Made by a program: the position numbers and the translations under genes. This document shows, in pieces, positions 17,717 to 26,015 of a DNA stretch of 41,531 nt; within the stretch, counting starts at the first letter, position 1; each line of letters begins with the position of its first letter. The notes beneath the pieces were generated by a model. That model was not told the origin of the DNA. It was given only the letters and a program-made list of their open reading frames with translations, and did no database searches. The stretch comes from Lachnospiraceae bacterium UBA2864 (GTDB taxonomy: Bacteria; Bacillota; Clostridia; Lachnospirales; Lachnospiraceae), in the NCBI GenBank assembly GCA_002350525.1, contig DEFA01000010.1, positions 1 to 41,531 on the forward strand. Reading direction: 5' to 3'.

Positions 17717-17741
17717 CAACTAGTTGTTTCGTTAACGAAAC
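17717..17741. promoter_or_regulatory. Two adjoining perfect palindromes between the ABC and MutS-like genes
   Basis: GTTTCGTTAACGAAAC (17726-17741) and CAACTAGTTG (17717-17726) are perfect palindromes that share one base. They sit between the ABC stop and the AAAGG site of the MutS-like gene. They could be a regulator operator or, in RNA, hairpins affecting translation of the second gene. Confidence 0.5.
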
Positions 17742-19471
17742 TATTTTGTCCACTTATAAAGCTGAGAATATATTCCCTGCTTTGCCATCAGCTCGTCATG
17801 AGTTCCCGACTCCTCTATACCGTTTTCCGTAAGTACCAGGATTCTTTCGGCATTTCTTATGGTCGAAAGCCTGTGTGCTATAACGAACGTGGTCCTGTTA
17901 TGTGCCAGACGCTCCAGTGATTCCTTAACTATATTTTCACTTTCATTATCCAGTGCGCTTGTAGCTTCATCAAAGATAAGTATCGGCGGATTCTTCAGGA
18001 ATACTCTTGCGATAGAGAGTCTCTGCTTCTGACCACCGGAAAGCTTTATACCGCGCTGTCCGATGTCCGTATCATATCCGTTCGGAAGCTCCATTATAAA
18101 ATCATGTGCATTTGCTCTCTTAGCCGCCTCTATTATCTCTTCCCTTGTTGCGTCCGGCTTTCCGTAACTGATATTCTCATATACCGTTCCCGCGAAAAGA
18201 TATACATCCTGCTGAACTATACCGATATTTTCCCTGAGGCTCTTAAGCGTTACATCACGAATATCCTTGCCGTCTATACTGATGCTTCCCTTTGTTACAT
18301 CATAGAATCTCGGGATCAGACTGCAGAGTGTTGTCTTGCCTCCACCCGAGGAACCGACCAGTGCCACATAAGAGCCGGCCTTTACATCCAGATTAATATG
18401 TCTCAGAACTCTGTGTGCCGTATCCTTATACTTAAAGGAAACGTCATTGAAACTTATATCGCCTCTTACATTTTCCAGCGGAACCGCTGTTTCACTGTCT
18501 TTTATATCCGGCTCTATCGCAAGAATCTCCGCAAATCTTTCAAAGCCCGAATATCCGTTCTGGAACTGTTCTGCGAAATCCACAAGTGTTCTTATTGGAT
18601 CCGTAAATACATTTATATAAAGCAGAAATGTTACGAAGTCGGCAGCTGTGACAGTTCCCTTTGCCATAAAGATTCCGCCGATAAAGATTACCGCAACATT
18701 TATAAGCATGGTAAAGGCTGTCATTCCCGAATGGTAGAAGCCCATATAGAAATAGCTCTGTTTCTTGGCTTTCAGGAAGCCGTCATTTCCGACCTTGAAC
18801 TTCTTCTTCTCGATATCTTCATTGGCAAAAGACTTAACAACCCTTATACCCGAAAGATTATCTTCTATCCTGGAATTGACCTCTGCAATCTGAACACGGT
18901 TTTCTCTGAAAGCTCTTCTCATTCTCTTATTCATGAAGTACGCATAGGTAAACATGAACGGAAGAAGGATGAAAGCCGCCAATGTAAGATATCCGCTGAT
19001 ATTTGAAAGGATGATAAATGCACCGATTATCTTGATTGAAGATATGGCCAGATTCTCAGGGCCATGATGCAGAAGCTCTGTAATTTCAAAAAGATCGCTT
19101 GTAATACGGCTCATCAGCTGTCCGACCTTCTGATCATCATAGAATGAAAAAGAAAGTTTCTGATAATGATCGAAGATTTCGGCTCTCATATCATATTCCA
19201 TTTTTGCACCCATAACGTGTCCTATATTGGTTATGAAATAATTAGCTGCAAACTGGATCAGCACAAGTACTACAAGCGCTCCGCAGATAACAGAGATACG
19301 CCTTACCGCTGCCGCCGTATCCATTTCCATCACTCCTGTTGTGATATATCGGACTACAAGAGGAATCACCAGACTTATAAGCGATGCAAGCAGTGCAAAG
19401 AACATATCGAGAACAAAGGTTCCCATATACGGCCTATAATAGCCCGCCATTTTCTTCAGATTATTCTTCAT
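17741..19471 (-). CDS. ABC exporter half-transporter (fused membrane and ATPase domains)
   Basis: About 576 aa. Six membrane segments lie in residues 1-310 (ABC transporter type 1 domain), and the ATPase follows: Walker A GSSGGGKTT, signature LSGGQKQRLSIAR, Walker B ILIFDEATSALD and the His loop IAHRLST. It is an MsbA/LmrA-like exporter working as a homo- or heterodimer. The frame extends to 19522 through a terminator hairpin, but GGAG lies ten bases before the ATG at 19471, so that start is used. The MutS-like gene follows with a 38-bp gap. Its cargo is unknown. Confidence 0.92.
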   Translation of the reverse strand: MKNNLKKMAGYYRPYMGTFVLDMFFALLASLISLVIPLVVRYITTGVMEMDTAAAVRRISVICGALVVLVLIQFAANYFITNIGHVMGAKMEYDMRAEIFDHYQKLSFSFYDDQKVGQLMSRITSDLFEITELLHHGPENLAISSIKIIGAFIILSNISGYLTLAAFILLPFMFTYAYFMNKRMRRAFRENRVQIAEVNSRIEDNLSGIRVVKSFANEDIEKKKFKVGNDGFLKAKKQSYFYMGFYHSGMTAFTMLINVAVIFIGGIFMAKGTVTAADFVTFLLYINVFTDPIRTLVDFAEQFQNGYSGFERFAEILAIEPDIKDSETAVPLENVRGDISFNDVSFKYKDTAHRVLRHINLDVKAGSYVALVGSSGGGKTTLCSLIPRFYDVTKGSISIDGKDIRDVTLKSLRENIGIVQQDVYLFAGTVYENISYGKPDATREEIIEAAKRANAHDFIMELPNGYDTDIGQRGIKLSGGQKQRLSIARVFLKNPPILIFDEATSALDNESENIVKESLERLAHNRTTFVIAHRLSTIRNAERILVLTENGIEESGTHDELMAKQGIYSQLYKWTK

Positions 19472-19501
19472 AATGATAAACTCCGTACAAAATTTATAGA
19501 C

Positions 19502-19536
19502 AAAAAAACCACTTATCCGCAAAAAGATAAGTGGTT
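19502..19536 (-). terminator. Strong rho-independent terminator just before the ABC exporter
   Basis: On the minus strand a perfect 11-base stem AACCACTTATC/GATAAGTGGTT with an eight-base loop runs into seven T. It is only 31 bp before the ABC start codon, leaving little room for a promoter. It may be the end of the small transcript beginning near 19741, or an attenuator of the ABC-MutS-like operon. Confidence 0.9.
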
Positions 19537-19580
19537 TACATACTTACATAATAAATCTATATAGTAAACAACATCAAAAC

Positions 19581-19691
19581 CTACTGCTTATCTTTATCAA
19601 TATTCATATATACAAAACCAAGCCCACGATAATATTTCATATGCGGTGCCACGTAAACTGTATATTTGGAATTGATAACAGACTTAAGCAT
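19581..19691 (-). CDS. Candidate small protein of 36 aa
   Basis: ATG at 19691 follows GAAGGAG (spacing about 11) and opens a 36-codon frame with many Tyr, Lys and Val residues (begins MLKSVINSKYTVYV, ends NIDKDKQ). There is no signal peptide or membrane segment. It is the only frame in a short transcription unit with a consensus promoter (19749-19777) and a strong terminator (19502-19536). I recognise no family. It could be a leader peptide for the ABC exporter, a small regulatory protein, or chance coding in a small RNA. Confidence 0.45.
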   Translation of the reverse strand: MLKSVINSKYTVYVAPHMKYYRGLGFVYMNIDKDKQ

Positions 19692-19748
19692 TGAAACGTT
19701 TTCTCCTTCACTTAAAATATGCCCCAAATCTGGAAACTATATCTGCAA

Positions 19749-19777
19749 AGTATACTTACACATATGACATATGTCAA
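19749..19777 (-). promoter_or_regulatory. Consensus promoter with overlapping palindromic operator
   Basis: The minus strand reads TTGACA (19777-19772), 17 bases, then TATACT (19754-19749), an almost ideal sigma-A promoter. The -35 box is inside the perfect palindrome TGACATATGTCA (19765-19776), so a repressor bound there would block the polymerase. Transcription would begin near 19742 and reach the terminator at 19502. Confidence 0.8.
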
Positions 19778-19785
19778 TCATTTTT

Positions 19786-19813
19786 TGTCAGAAAAAAATA
19801 TTTTTTTCCGACA
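19786..19813. repeat. AT-rich 28-bp inverted repeat behind the sensor operon
   Basis: TGTC.GAAAAAAA and TTTTTTTC.GACA arms form a near-perfect inverted repeat just after the stop of the 19827-20693 gene and nine bases upstream of the next -35 box. It may end transcription of the two-component operon, though no separate T run follows. Confidence 0.5.
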
Positions 19814-19826
19814 ATCGTCTGAATTT

Positions 19827-20693
19827 TCACGGTTCAACAATTACAGTATAATTCTTGTCGTCTTTTTGTATATAAACATTAAAATTTACACTGTCATCGT
19901 CATCATAAATCATTACCCCACTATCCGGAGTAAAGTCCTCCGAAATCGGTGTATAATGCGAGGCGGCATTTACGTCAAATTCCTTTAAATCCTCGTCGGA
20001 CATATCTTTATCGATAAGTCTTTTTGTTCCTTCGACAAGAGTATAATGTGTCTGATCGCCAAGAATTTCGGTAAGATATTTACGGGATTCCCTGTCAATG
20101 AGCAATAAATAACCTATCCTGTCAGTGTTCGGCAAAAACGAATCAAGTTTTCCGCCTTCTGACATTTCCGCATGAGCATAAACTATAGCACCCGTTTCTG
20201 TCATAATGATCGTATGTTTTTCGGTGTGATCATATTTATAGAAGGTTATTCTCCAGAAATTTGCCGCATAAGTTCTGAAAGTCGTATCGATAGCTCTGTA
20301 CGCCGTTGCATCCCAGGCATACCACTGATTGACATCACTTGAAAGATCGACCGGATATATTTCCTTATTATACAGGTTACTCATTCTCATCGAAGCGAGT
20401 GTTCTCGCATCAACATCCGTCAATCTGCATGAAGACGGATTGACCGTTGTGACCTCGCTCTCCCAGATGCCGGTTACAAGATGCAGATTCTCCAGATCCG
20501 AAAGCTGTCTTGATGAATTCAGTATGACCGATTCCGACGGTCCCGCGTAATATTCAGCCGGAACATCTCTGAGATCGGAAACTTCCTGTCTGTTCAGATA
20601 ATCAAGGATTACTCCCGGAAGAATAACAGAAAGCACTGCTATGATCAGAGTCGTAGTGACAAATATTATATTTTTAAAGAATTCTCTTCTCAT
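19827..20693 (-). CDS. Membrane-anchored protein of unknown function, cotranscribed with the sensor kinase
   Basis: 288 aa. Arg/Lys at residues 2-7 and one hydrophobic segment (about 9-31) anchor a long extracytoplasmic part, about 255 residues, rich in aromatic and polar residues. There is no lipobox and no family I recognise. Its start overlaps the histidine-kinase stop by four bases (ATGA type), so translation is coupled. Position suggests an accessory factor of the two-component system, for example a signal modulator or a target lipoprotein partner. Confidence 0.75.
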   Translation of the reverse strand: MRREFFKNIIFVTTTLIIAVLSVILPGVILDYLNRQEVSDLRDVPAEYYAGPSESVILNSSRQLSDLENLHLVTGIWESEVTTVNPSSCRLTDVDARTLASMRMSNLYNKEIYPVDLSSDVNQWYAWDATAYRAIDTTFRTYAANFWRITFYKYDHTEKHTIIMTETGAIVYAHAEMSEGGKLDSFLPNTDRIGYLLLIDRESRKYLTEILGDQTHYTLVEGTKRLIDKDMSDEDLKEFDVNAASHYTPISEDFTPDSGVMIYDDDDSVNFNVYIQKDDKNYTVIVEP

Positions 20694-22084
20694 ATAATTA
20701 TTATCATCCTCGTACCTTTACCAAGTTCACTTTCTATCTCAAGCTTAAACCCGTGTTCACGCATAATAGCACTTACAAGCGACATTCCAAGACCCGCACC
20801 ACCTTCCTTGCGGGAACGGGACTTATCGACCATATAGAATTCATCGCATATCTTTCCTATATCCTCATCGGATATTCCTATACCATGATCTTCCACAACA
20901 AAACGATACGACTCACCATCTTTTTTCCCCGTAAAGGATATGTCACTGCCCGGAGAAGACGCTTTACGGGCATTATCAAGAAGATTGACAAATGCGGTGG
21001 TAAGAAGTGCACTGTCGCCTGTGATCGTAAAATCATCAAACGCATAATCGAGCTTCAGTCCCGCCTTATCGATAGCAGGCTTTACGGTCTGTATGACCGC
21101 TTCTCCGAGAGCAACACTGTTAACGGGAGCCTTCGGTATGCTTCCGTCCTTAAGGTATATAAGGTCAAAAAGATGAGCTGCCATCTGCTCGAGCCTTCTT
21201 CCCTCGGAATAAATGTAACTGGATGCTTTAACCTGCTCTTCTCTCGGAAGATCCACCGAACGGATAATATCCGCATAACCTATGATAGTTGTCATAGGTG
21301 TTTTGATCTCATGGGTAAAATCCGCAACAAACTGATCTCTTCTGTGGATCATATCTCCGAGTTCATCTATATGCTCTTCAACAGAATCCGCCATATGATT
21401 AAACTTCTCCGAGAGAAGTCCTACTTCATCTCTGGAAGATACATCACTTCTGGTATCAAACTTTCCTTCTGCGAATCTGTCCGTGACTGTATTAAGTTTT
21501 TCAAGGGGTCTTGTAAGAAGCTTTGTGATAAAGTATACGATAAATCCGGAGAGAAGCAGCATTAACACCAGAAAGATACGAAAGCTGTCCCTGGTATTAT
21601 TCATGAGTCTGGCCGTGTCCGTAATATCTCTTCTTGTTATGATGCTGAGTGTTCTCTGATCAGGCTTACTGGTTGCGGAAACGTAAACATAGAATCTTCC
21701 GTCACGTTCATCTATGATATATCTCTTACCCATGATCTCCGTATCGGGAATCGGAACCGTAACATTATCACCCTGTTCGGTTGAATATAAAAGCTCTGAG
21801 TTGAAGGATATGTATAGCTCCGACTTATCGGTCATAAGTCCGACCGATACTTTGTCCGCAATACCCGGAATCTCCTCTATCAGATGCTCAGAAGCCGTAT
21901 TGATAATATCCAGCATGGAATATTCTATTACCGTCTGTGCGAGATTATTCTCTGTTACCGCATTCTTTATCTCCGAATCGATCATCATACGGTTCTGTCT
22001 GAGCAGCATAATAAAACCCGATACGGAAAGGGTCAGCGATATAAATATTATATTTATCAAAAGAACCTTGTATCTGAATTTCAT
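20690..22084 (-). CDS. Sensor histidine kinase
   Basis: 464 aa. Membrane segments at about 7-27 and 168-188 enclose an extracytoplasmic sensor of about 140 residues. HAMP follows (about 190-245). The HisKA phospho-acceptor is His in FVADFTHEIKTPMTTIIGY (about 258). The ATPase has N box NLLDNARKAS, G1 VEDHGIGISDEDI and G2 GGAGLGMSLV. It phosphorylates the response regulator encoded upstream in the same operon (23-bp gap). The signal is unknown. Confidence 0.95.
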   Translation of the reverse strand: MKFRYKVLLINIIFISLTLSVSGFIMLLRQNRMMIDSEIKNAVTENNLAQTVIEYSMLDIINTASEHLIEEIPGIADKVSVGLMTDKSELYISFNSELLYSTEQGDNVTVPIPDTEIMGKRYIIDERDGRFYVYVSATSKPDQRTLSIITRRDITDTARLMNNTRDSFRIFLVLMLLLSGFIVYFITKLLTRPLEKLNTVTDRFAEGKFDTRSDVSSRDEVGLLSEKFNHMADSVEEHIDELGDMIHRRDQFVADFTHEIKTPMTTIIGYADIIRSVDLPREEQVKASSYIYSEGRRLEQMAAHLFDLIYLKDGSIPKAPVNSVALGEAVIQTVKPAIDKAGLKLDYAFDDFTITGDSALLTTAFVNLLDNARKASSPGSDISFTGKKDGESYRFVVEDHGIGISDEDIGKICDEFYMVDKSRSRKEGGAGLGMSLVSAIMREHGFKLEIESELGKGTRMIIII

Positions 22085-22107
22085 AATGTGTACCCAAATA
22101 TACAGTC

Positions 22108-22767
22108 TTACTTATCCACCAGTCTGTATCCCGCATTATATACGGTTATTAATTCTTCTTTTAGATTCAGCTTTTTCCGGAGGCGCTGAACATTTAAATC
22201 TATGATTCTTGACTCAGGCTGCCACTCGCCCTCCCATATAGTCTCATATATCCTGTCTTTAAAAAGTGTGATATTGACATTTCGAACAAACATCACAAAA
22301 AGATCGAACTCTCTCGGGGAGAGCTTGACCTCTTCATTACCACGGGTTACAACTCTGTTTTCAACATCAATGGATATATTTTTATAGGCGAGAAGCGTGT
22401 CGGACTTATTGAAACGTCTGAGAACAATATTTATACGGGCTCTCAGTTCCACCATGTCGAACGGCTTGATGATATAATCTTCCGCACCTGATGTGAGGCC
22501 TTTGATACGATCATCCAAAGAAGCCTTTGCTGTTATAAAGATTACCGGTATTCCCATAGGACGGATATATTCCATAAGTTCATAACCGTTTATCTCCGGA
22601 AGCATGATATCCAGAAGTATCAGATCAAAGCTTTGATCTTCCTCCAAAAGATTTGCAGCATCCATTCCGTTATATAAAGCTGTACACTCATATCCCATGA
22701 GCTTAAGACTCATAACCATCATGTCGGAAATCGGTTTTTCATCTTCTACTATCAGAATCTTTATCAT
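22108..22767 (-). CDS. OmpR/PhoB-family response regulator
   Basis: About 219 aa. Receiver domain: acidic pair in KILIVEDEKP, phospho-Asp in DLILLDIMLP (about 51), Thr/Lys in FITAKAS. The winged-helix output domain occupies about 125-219, with LSPREFDLFVMF, then SRIIDLNVQRLRKKL as recognition helix. ATG at 22767 has GGGGGGAG before it and is preferred over the upstream in-frame 22806. The operator at 22861-22900 has the 11-bp direct-repeat spacing this family binds, so autoregulation and control of the divergent lipoprotein gene are likely. Confidence 0.95.
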   Translation of the reverse strand: MIKILIVEDEKPISDMMVMSLKLMGYECTALYNGMDAANLLEEDQSFDLILLDIMLPEINGYELMEYIRPMGIPVIFITAKASLDDRIKGLTSGAEDYIIKPFDMVELRARINIVLRRFNKSDTLLAYKNISIDVENRVVTRGNEEVKLSPREFDLFVMFVRNVNITLFKDRIYETIWEGEWQPESRIIDLNVQRLRKKLNLKEELITVYNAGYRLVDK

Positions 22768-22839
22768 GTTCGTCTCCCCCCGGATCATATATAAGAATAG
22801 TAACACAGTAATTCTTTATACGCAAAGGCCGTCTTATCA

Positions 22840-22868
22840 ATTATAATAATCTTATTTATATGTATCAA
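22840..22868 (-). promoter_or_regulatory. Promoter of the two-component operon
   Basis: The minus strand reads TTGATA (22868-22863), 17 bases, then TATAAT (22845-22840). The -35 box overlaps the first TGTATCA site of the operator, so binding of the regulator should affect this promoter directly. Confidence 0.75.
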
Positions 22869-22900
22869 AAATGTATCAATTCTGATACACGCTTGATACA
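22861..22900. promoter_or_regulatory. Four-site 11-bp-phased operator between divergent genes
   Basis: TGTATCA starts at 22861 and 22872, and its complement TGATACA starts at 22883 and 22894. Successive sites are exactly 11 bp apart, one helical turn, as two direct pairs facing each other. OmpR/PhoB-type regulators bind direct repeats with this period. The left end overlaps the -35 of the regulator operon. On the right a TAAAGT -10-like box lies nine bases after the last site, an arrangement expected for activation of the lipoprotein gene. Confidence 0.82.
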
Positions 22901-22958
22901 TGCCCATAGTAAAGTGAGTACAGTTACATATTACGCTATTTCATTGGAGGAGGTAAAA

Positions 22959-24584
22959 ATGAAAAAGCTTGAAATAAAAGAAAGAATAATATCACTTTTA
23001 CTTATAGGGGGCATCGTGTCATCTCTTACGGGCTGCGGCACCAAAGATCTTGAAGACGTGAATGATTACGGTACGATTCCGATAACAACAGAAAGCGAGG
23101 AGACAGTACCCGTAGAGAATATAAATGAAGTATCAAGAGACACAACCTCTATGACCCTTCACGAAATATACGGTAATCCTATTGAATTCAAAACAGAACT
23201 TAATTTGAACGGCACGGAAATCAAGGCTAACATATCCAAGGAACTGCCTGAGGGCCTCGATTATCTGAATGTATATGATATTAAGAGGAGCCGTGACTGG
23301 TGGGCGGATGATAAATCTTTTGCAGACGGTTTCTTTGACGGCGGAGCCGAAAAAGTAATGAGCTTTGATTACACAAGCGAGACAAAGTATATGTCACTCA
23401 TGCATAAATATAAAGATCTCGTAAATATGCTTGAACATAACCCCCATGACGGTTCGATCATAAAGCCTGACACGGATATGCATATTGCCTGGGTTGATAA
23501 CGACTCCTACAGCATACATCTGTATGAAGGGACCTATAACGGAACAGCGTACGGTCTTATACTTGCACAAAGTAAAGATGACGGCCTGTCCTATATATTC
23601 TTTGAGCCGCTTGATATAGACGAATATTTTCCGGGCGAAAAATATACAAGCCTTATGCTTGAAGAATCAAAGACTCCTTATACCGAACCGATTGAGAACA
23701 AATGTACTCTTGATGAGGATGCACTGTTCAGCACTGCCAAAGATTTTCTGTCGGAACGTGTGGGCCTTTCGGATGAGGAGTTAAAGTTAACTCTTGACTT
23801 CGAGCCTTATTCAAATGTATTTGATAACTATTACTATATGACAGGATCCGCCGTTACTTATCACGATACCGTAACAGCTCTGTCCTTCTCCGATTCGGAT
23901 TATATCAGTACTCTTCATAACTATAATACCCAATACAGAGGAATGGAAATACTCCGGGATCAGGTCGATCAGCTCGAAGAATATAATCAGACCCATGACA
24001 GTAAATATCCATCTGAAGGTTTTTTTAGAGTTACGAGTTTTCCTGAAACCGATCTGGGAACAAACATAACAACCGACGGATATGCCGTATATCTTAAGTC
24101 ACAGTTCCGTGTTGAAGAACCAAATGATGATAATATGTTTATCACCAAAAAATACGAAAATACAGGAATAATAAAGATCACAAGCAAAGGGATCTACGGT
24201 ATGGATCTTATGCTTACCGGTCAGATAGAAAATGTCACGGAAAGAATAGAGGTTCTTGATATCGATAATCTCAAAAAATCTTTTACGGACAGTCTGGAAA
24301 ATGAGCCGTCTCTTACTGCATTTGTAAAAACTGCCACTGTTACGGATATGATGATAGATTATCATAAAGAGGTCGATTCTGAAGATCCCGATCATATCAT
24401 AATGTTTCCGGTCTGGAGATTTAATCTTTCCGGAACCGCCCAGGATAACAGTGGCATATACTGTAATGATATTCTGATAAATGCTATGGACGGTTCCGTG
24501 ATTGAAGATGAAGAAGAATTGCTTAACGGTTATCAGGAACTGTATGATGAAGCCATATCGGGATTAGAGGGAGCCGGTGAGTAA
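22959..24584 (+). CDS. Large lipoprotein of unknown function, divergent from the two-component operon
   Basis: About 541 aa. The signal peptide ends in a lipobox SSLTGCG (about residues 19-25), so the protein is anchored outside the membrane. The mature part is acidic, rich in Asp/Glu/Tyr, and matches no family I recognise. The longest frame starts at 22860, but GGAGGAGG lies six bases before the ATG at 22959, which also gives a normal signal peptide. It shares the phased operator with the two-component operon and is the obvious target or sensor partner of that system. It converges with hisD, only eight bases apart. Confidence 0.85.
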   Translation: MKKLEIKERIISLLLIGGIVSSLTGCGTKDLEDVNDYGTIPITTESEETVPVENINEVSRDTTSMTLHEIYGNPIEFKTELNLNGTEIKANISKELPEGLDYLNVYDIKRSRDWWADDKSFADGFFDGGAEKVMSFDYTSETKYMSLMHKYKDLVNMLEHNPHDGSIIKPDTDMHIAWVDNDSYSIHLYEGTYNGTAYGLILAQSKDDGLSYIFFEPLDIDEYFPGEKYTSLMLEESKTPYTEPIENKCTLDEDALFSTAKDFLSERVGLSDEELKLTLDFEPYSNVFDNYYYMTGSAVTYHDTVTALSFSDSDYISTLHNYNTQYRGMEILRDQVDQLEEYNQTHDSKYPSEGFFRVTSFPETDLGTNITTDGYAVYLKSQFRVEEPNDDNMFITKKYENTGIIKITSKGIYGMDLMLTGQIENVTERIEVLDIDNLKKSFTDSLENEPSLTAFVKTATVTDMMIDYHKEVDSEDPDHIIMFPVWRFNLSGTAQDNSGIYCNDILINAMDGSVIEDEEELLNGYQELYDEAISGLEGAGE

Positions 24585-24592
24585 AGAATCGA

Positions 24593-25888
24593 CTATGACC
24601 TGTCACATCTTACTTTCACAGCCAGGGCATGTGCTCTAAGCCCCTCCGCCTCGGCAAGAAGAGTAATAAAGTCTGCATTTTCCTTAAGTGCATTCTCCGG
24701 ATAACGGATCACACTATAACCTCTCATAAATTCATTTACCGACATTCCCGAAGAAAACCTTGCGGTTCCGCAAGTAGGAAGAATGTGATTGGTTCCGCAG
24801 AAGTAGTCACCTACGGGTTCGGTACTATATTCTCCGACAAATACTGCGCCGGCATTTGTAAGCTTCTGAAGCACGTCTTCACCGTTCTCCACAAGAAGCT
24901 CTACATGTTCCGGCGCAATTTCATTTGCTGCCCGTACTGCTTCATCTATGGACTGAACAACGAAGATATCTCCGTAATTATCAAAAGTCTTCTTTGTCGC
25001 ATCTATAAGACTGTTCTCCTCTGCGAGACGATTTATCTCAGCTCTTATCTCTTCAGCCTGTCTTTCGGAAAGGCAGAATGTCGTACTTGCCTCAAAGCCT
25101 GTTCCGTGTTCGGCCTGAGACATCATATCGGCTGCTATAAAGGTTGGATTCGCCTTCTCATCTGCTATTATCACTATCTCAGAAGGTCCGGCTATAGAAT
25201 CGATCTTTACTTCTCCGAAAAGAAGCTTCTTCGCCATCTGAGTATAATTATTTCCCGGACCCGTTATGGCATCTACCTTCTTAACGGTTTCCGTACCGTA
25301 AGCCACTGCGGCCAGTCCCTGGGAACCGGATATCTTATAATAATTCTTAACACCGAGATAATCTGCCACATAGAGAAGTCTCTCATCTATAGTTCCGTCA
25401 CGTCTCGGCTTTGTAAGTATATAAATGTTCGGAACTCCCGCAACCACAGCGGGAACAAGATTCATACAGAGCGTTGATATGAGCGGAGCTTTATCCCCCG
25501 GAACCGTTACCGCCACACTGTTAAGCGGTGTATACTTACGTTCCAGTACAGCACCGTTCTCATACTCCTCTGTAAAGCCCGTAGGAAGCTGTCTTCTGTG
25601 GAATTTAAAGAGATTATCACAGGCACGCTTTACAGCATCCTTAAATTCCTCCGATACCTTTGCCTTTGCAGCTTCAAACTCATCTTCCGTAACCATCAGG
25701 CCGATCTCATCTATATCGACACCATCAAACTTCTTCATGTAAGAATGAAGGGCTTCATCGCCTTTTTCTTTGACATTCTTAAGTACATCTTTCACAGTGA
25801 TCTCCACTGTTTCCGGTATGCTGCTTCTTCTTGATAAAAGATTCAGATACCTTGGGTTTTCAAAACCGAATCTGCTGATCTTGACCAT
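24593..25888 (-). CDS. hisD: Histidinol dehydrogenase
   Basis: About 431 aa, the usual length. HisD signatures are the VTVPGDKAPLISTL region, ITGPGNNYTQMAKKLLFG, DSIAGPSEIVIIADE, and the zinc ligands in MMSQAEHGTG. Later come EHVELLVE and NHILPTCGTARFSSG. It oxidises histidinol to histidine with two NAD, the last step of histidine synthesis. AGGAGG precedes the ATG at 25888; the frame extends upstream through the leader terminator without another ribosome site. No other his gene is nearby, so the gene is an orphan or a distant operon member. Confidence 0.95.
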   Translation of the reverse strand: MVKISRFGFENPRYLNLLSRRSSIPETVEITVKDVLKNVKEKGDEALHSYMKKFDGVDIDEIGLMVTEDEFEAAKAKVSEEFKDAVKRACDNLFKFHRRQLPTGFTEEYENGAVLERKYTPLNSVAVTVPGDKAPLISTLCMNLVPAVVAGVPNIYILTKPRRDGTIDERLLYVADYLGVKNYYKISGSQGLAAVAYGTETVKKVDAITGPGNNYTQMAKKLLFGEVKIDSIAGPSEIVIIADEKANPTFIAADMMSQAEHGTGFEASTTFCLSERQAEEIRAEINRLAEENSLIDATKKTFDNYGDIFVVQSIDEAVRAANEIAPEHVELLVENGEDVLQKLTNAGAVFVGEYSTEPVGDYFCGTNHILPTCGTARFSSGMSVNEFMRGYSVIRYPENALKENADFITLLAEAEGLRAHALAVKVRCDRS

Positions 25889-25941
25889 TACATTATCCTC
25901 CTTTTGAGTTTTCTTAGATTTTCTGCCGCCGCGGCGCGGGT

Positions 25942-25984
25942 AAAAAAAAACGCTTGTTAGGGAAAGAATTTTCCCTAACAAGCG
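25942..25984 (-). terminator. Terminator inside the hisD leader
   Basis: A perfect 15-base stem CGCTTGTTAGGGAAA/TTTCCCTAACAAGCG with a four-base loop runs into nine T on the minus strand. It is 54 bp before the hisD start and only about 25 bases after the probable transcription start. A smaller hairpin, GCATATT-aagc-AATATGC, precedes it. No promoter is visible between the terminator and hisD. Confidence 0.92.
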
Positions 25985-26015
25985 TGGATCAAGCATATTG
26001 CTTAATATGCTGTGA

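Noticed and set aside
16131..17753. Bona fide MutS mismatch-repair protein
   Set aside because: Mismatch-recognition and connector domains are absent and membrane helices are present; only the ATPase is shared.
18104..19006. Plus-strand 300-aa frame
   Set aside because: It lies opposite the ABC exporter, is rich in Cys/Ile/Tyr typical of antisense frames, and has no domain.
20753..21565. Plus-strand 270-aa frame
   Set aside because: Antisense of the histidine kinase, whose motifs are intact on the minus strand.
25889..25996. 36-residue N-terminal extension of hisD
   Set aside because: It would be encoded by the leader terminator, has no ribosome site, and HisD proteins normally start where the AGGAGG-preceded ATG at 25888 lies.
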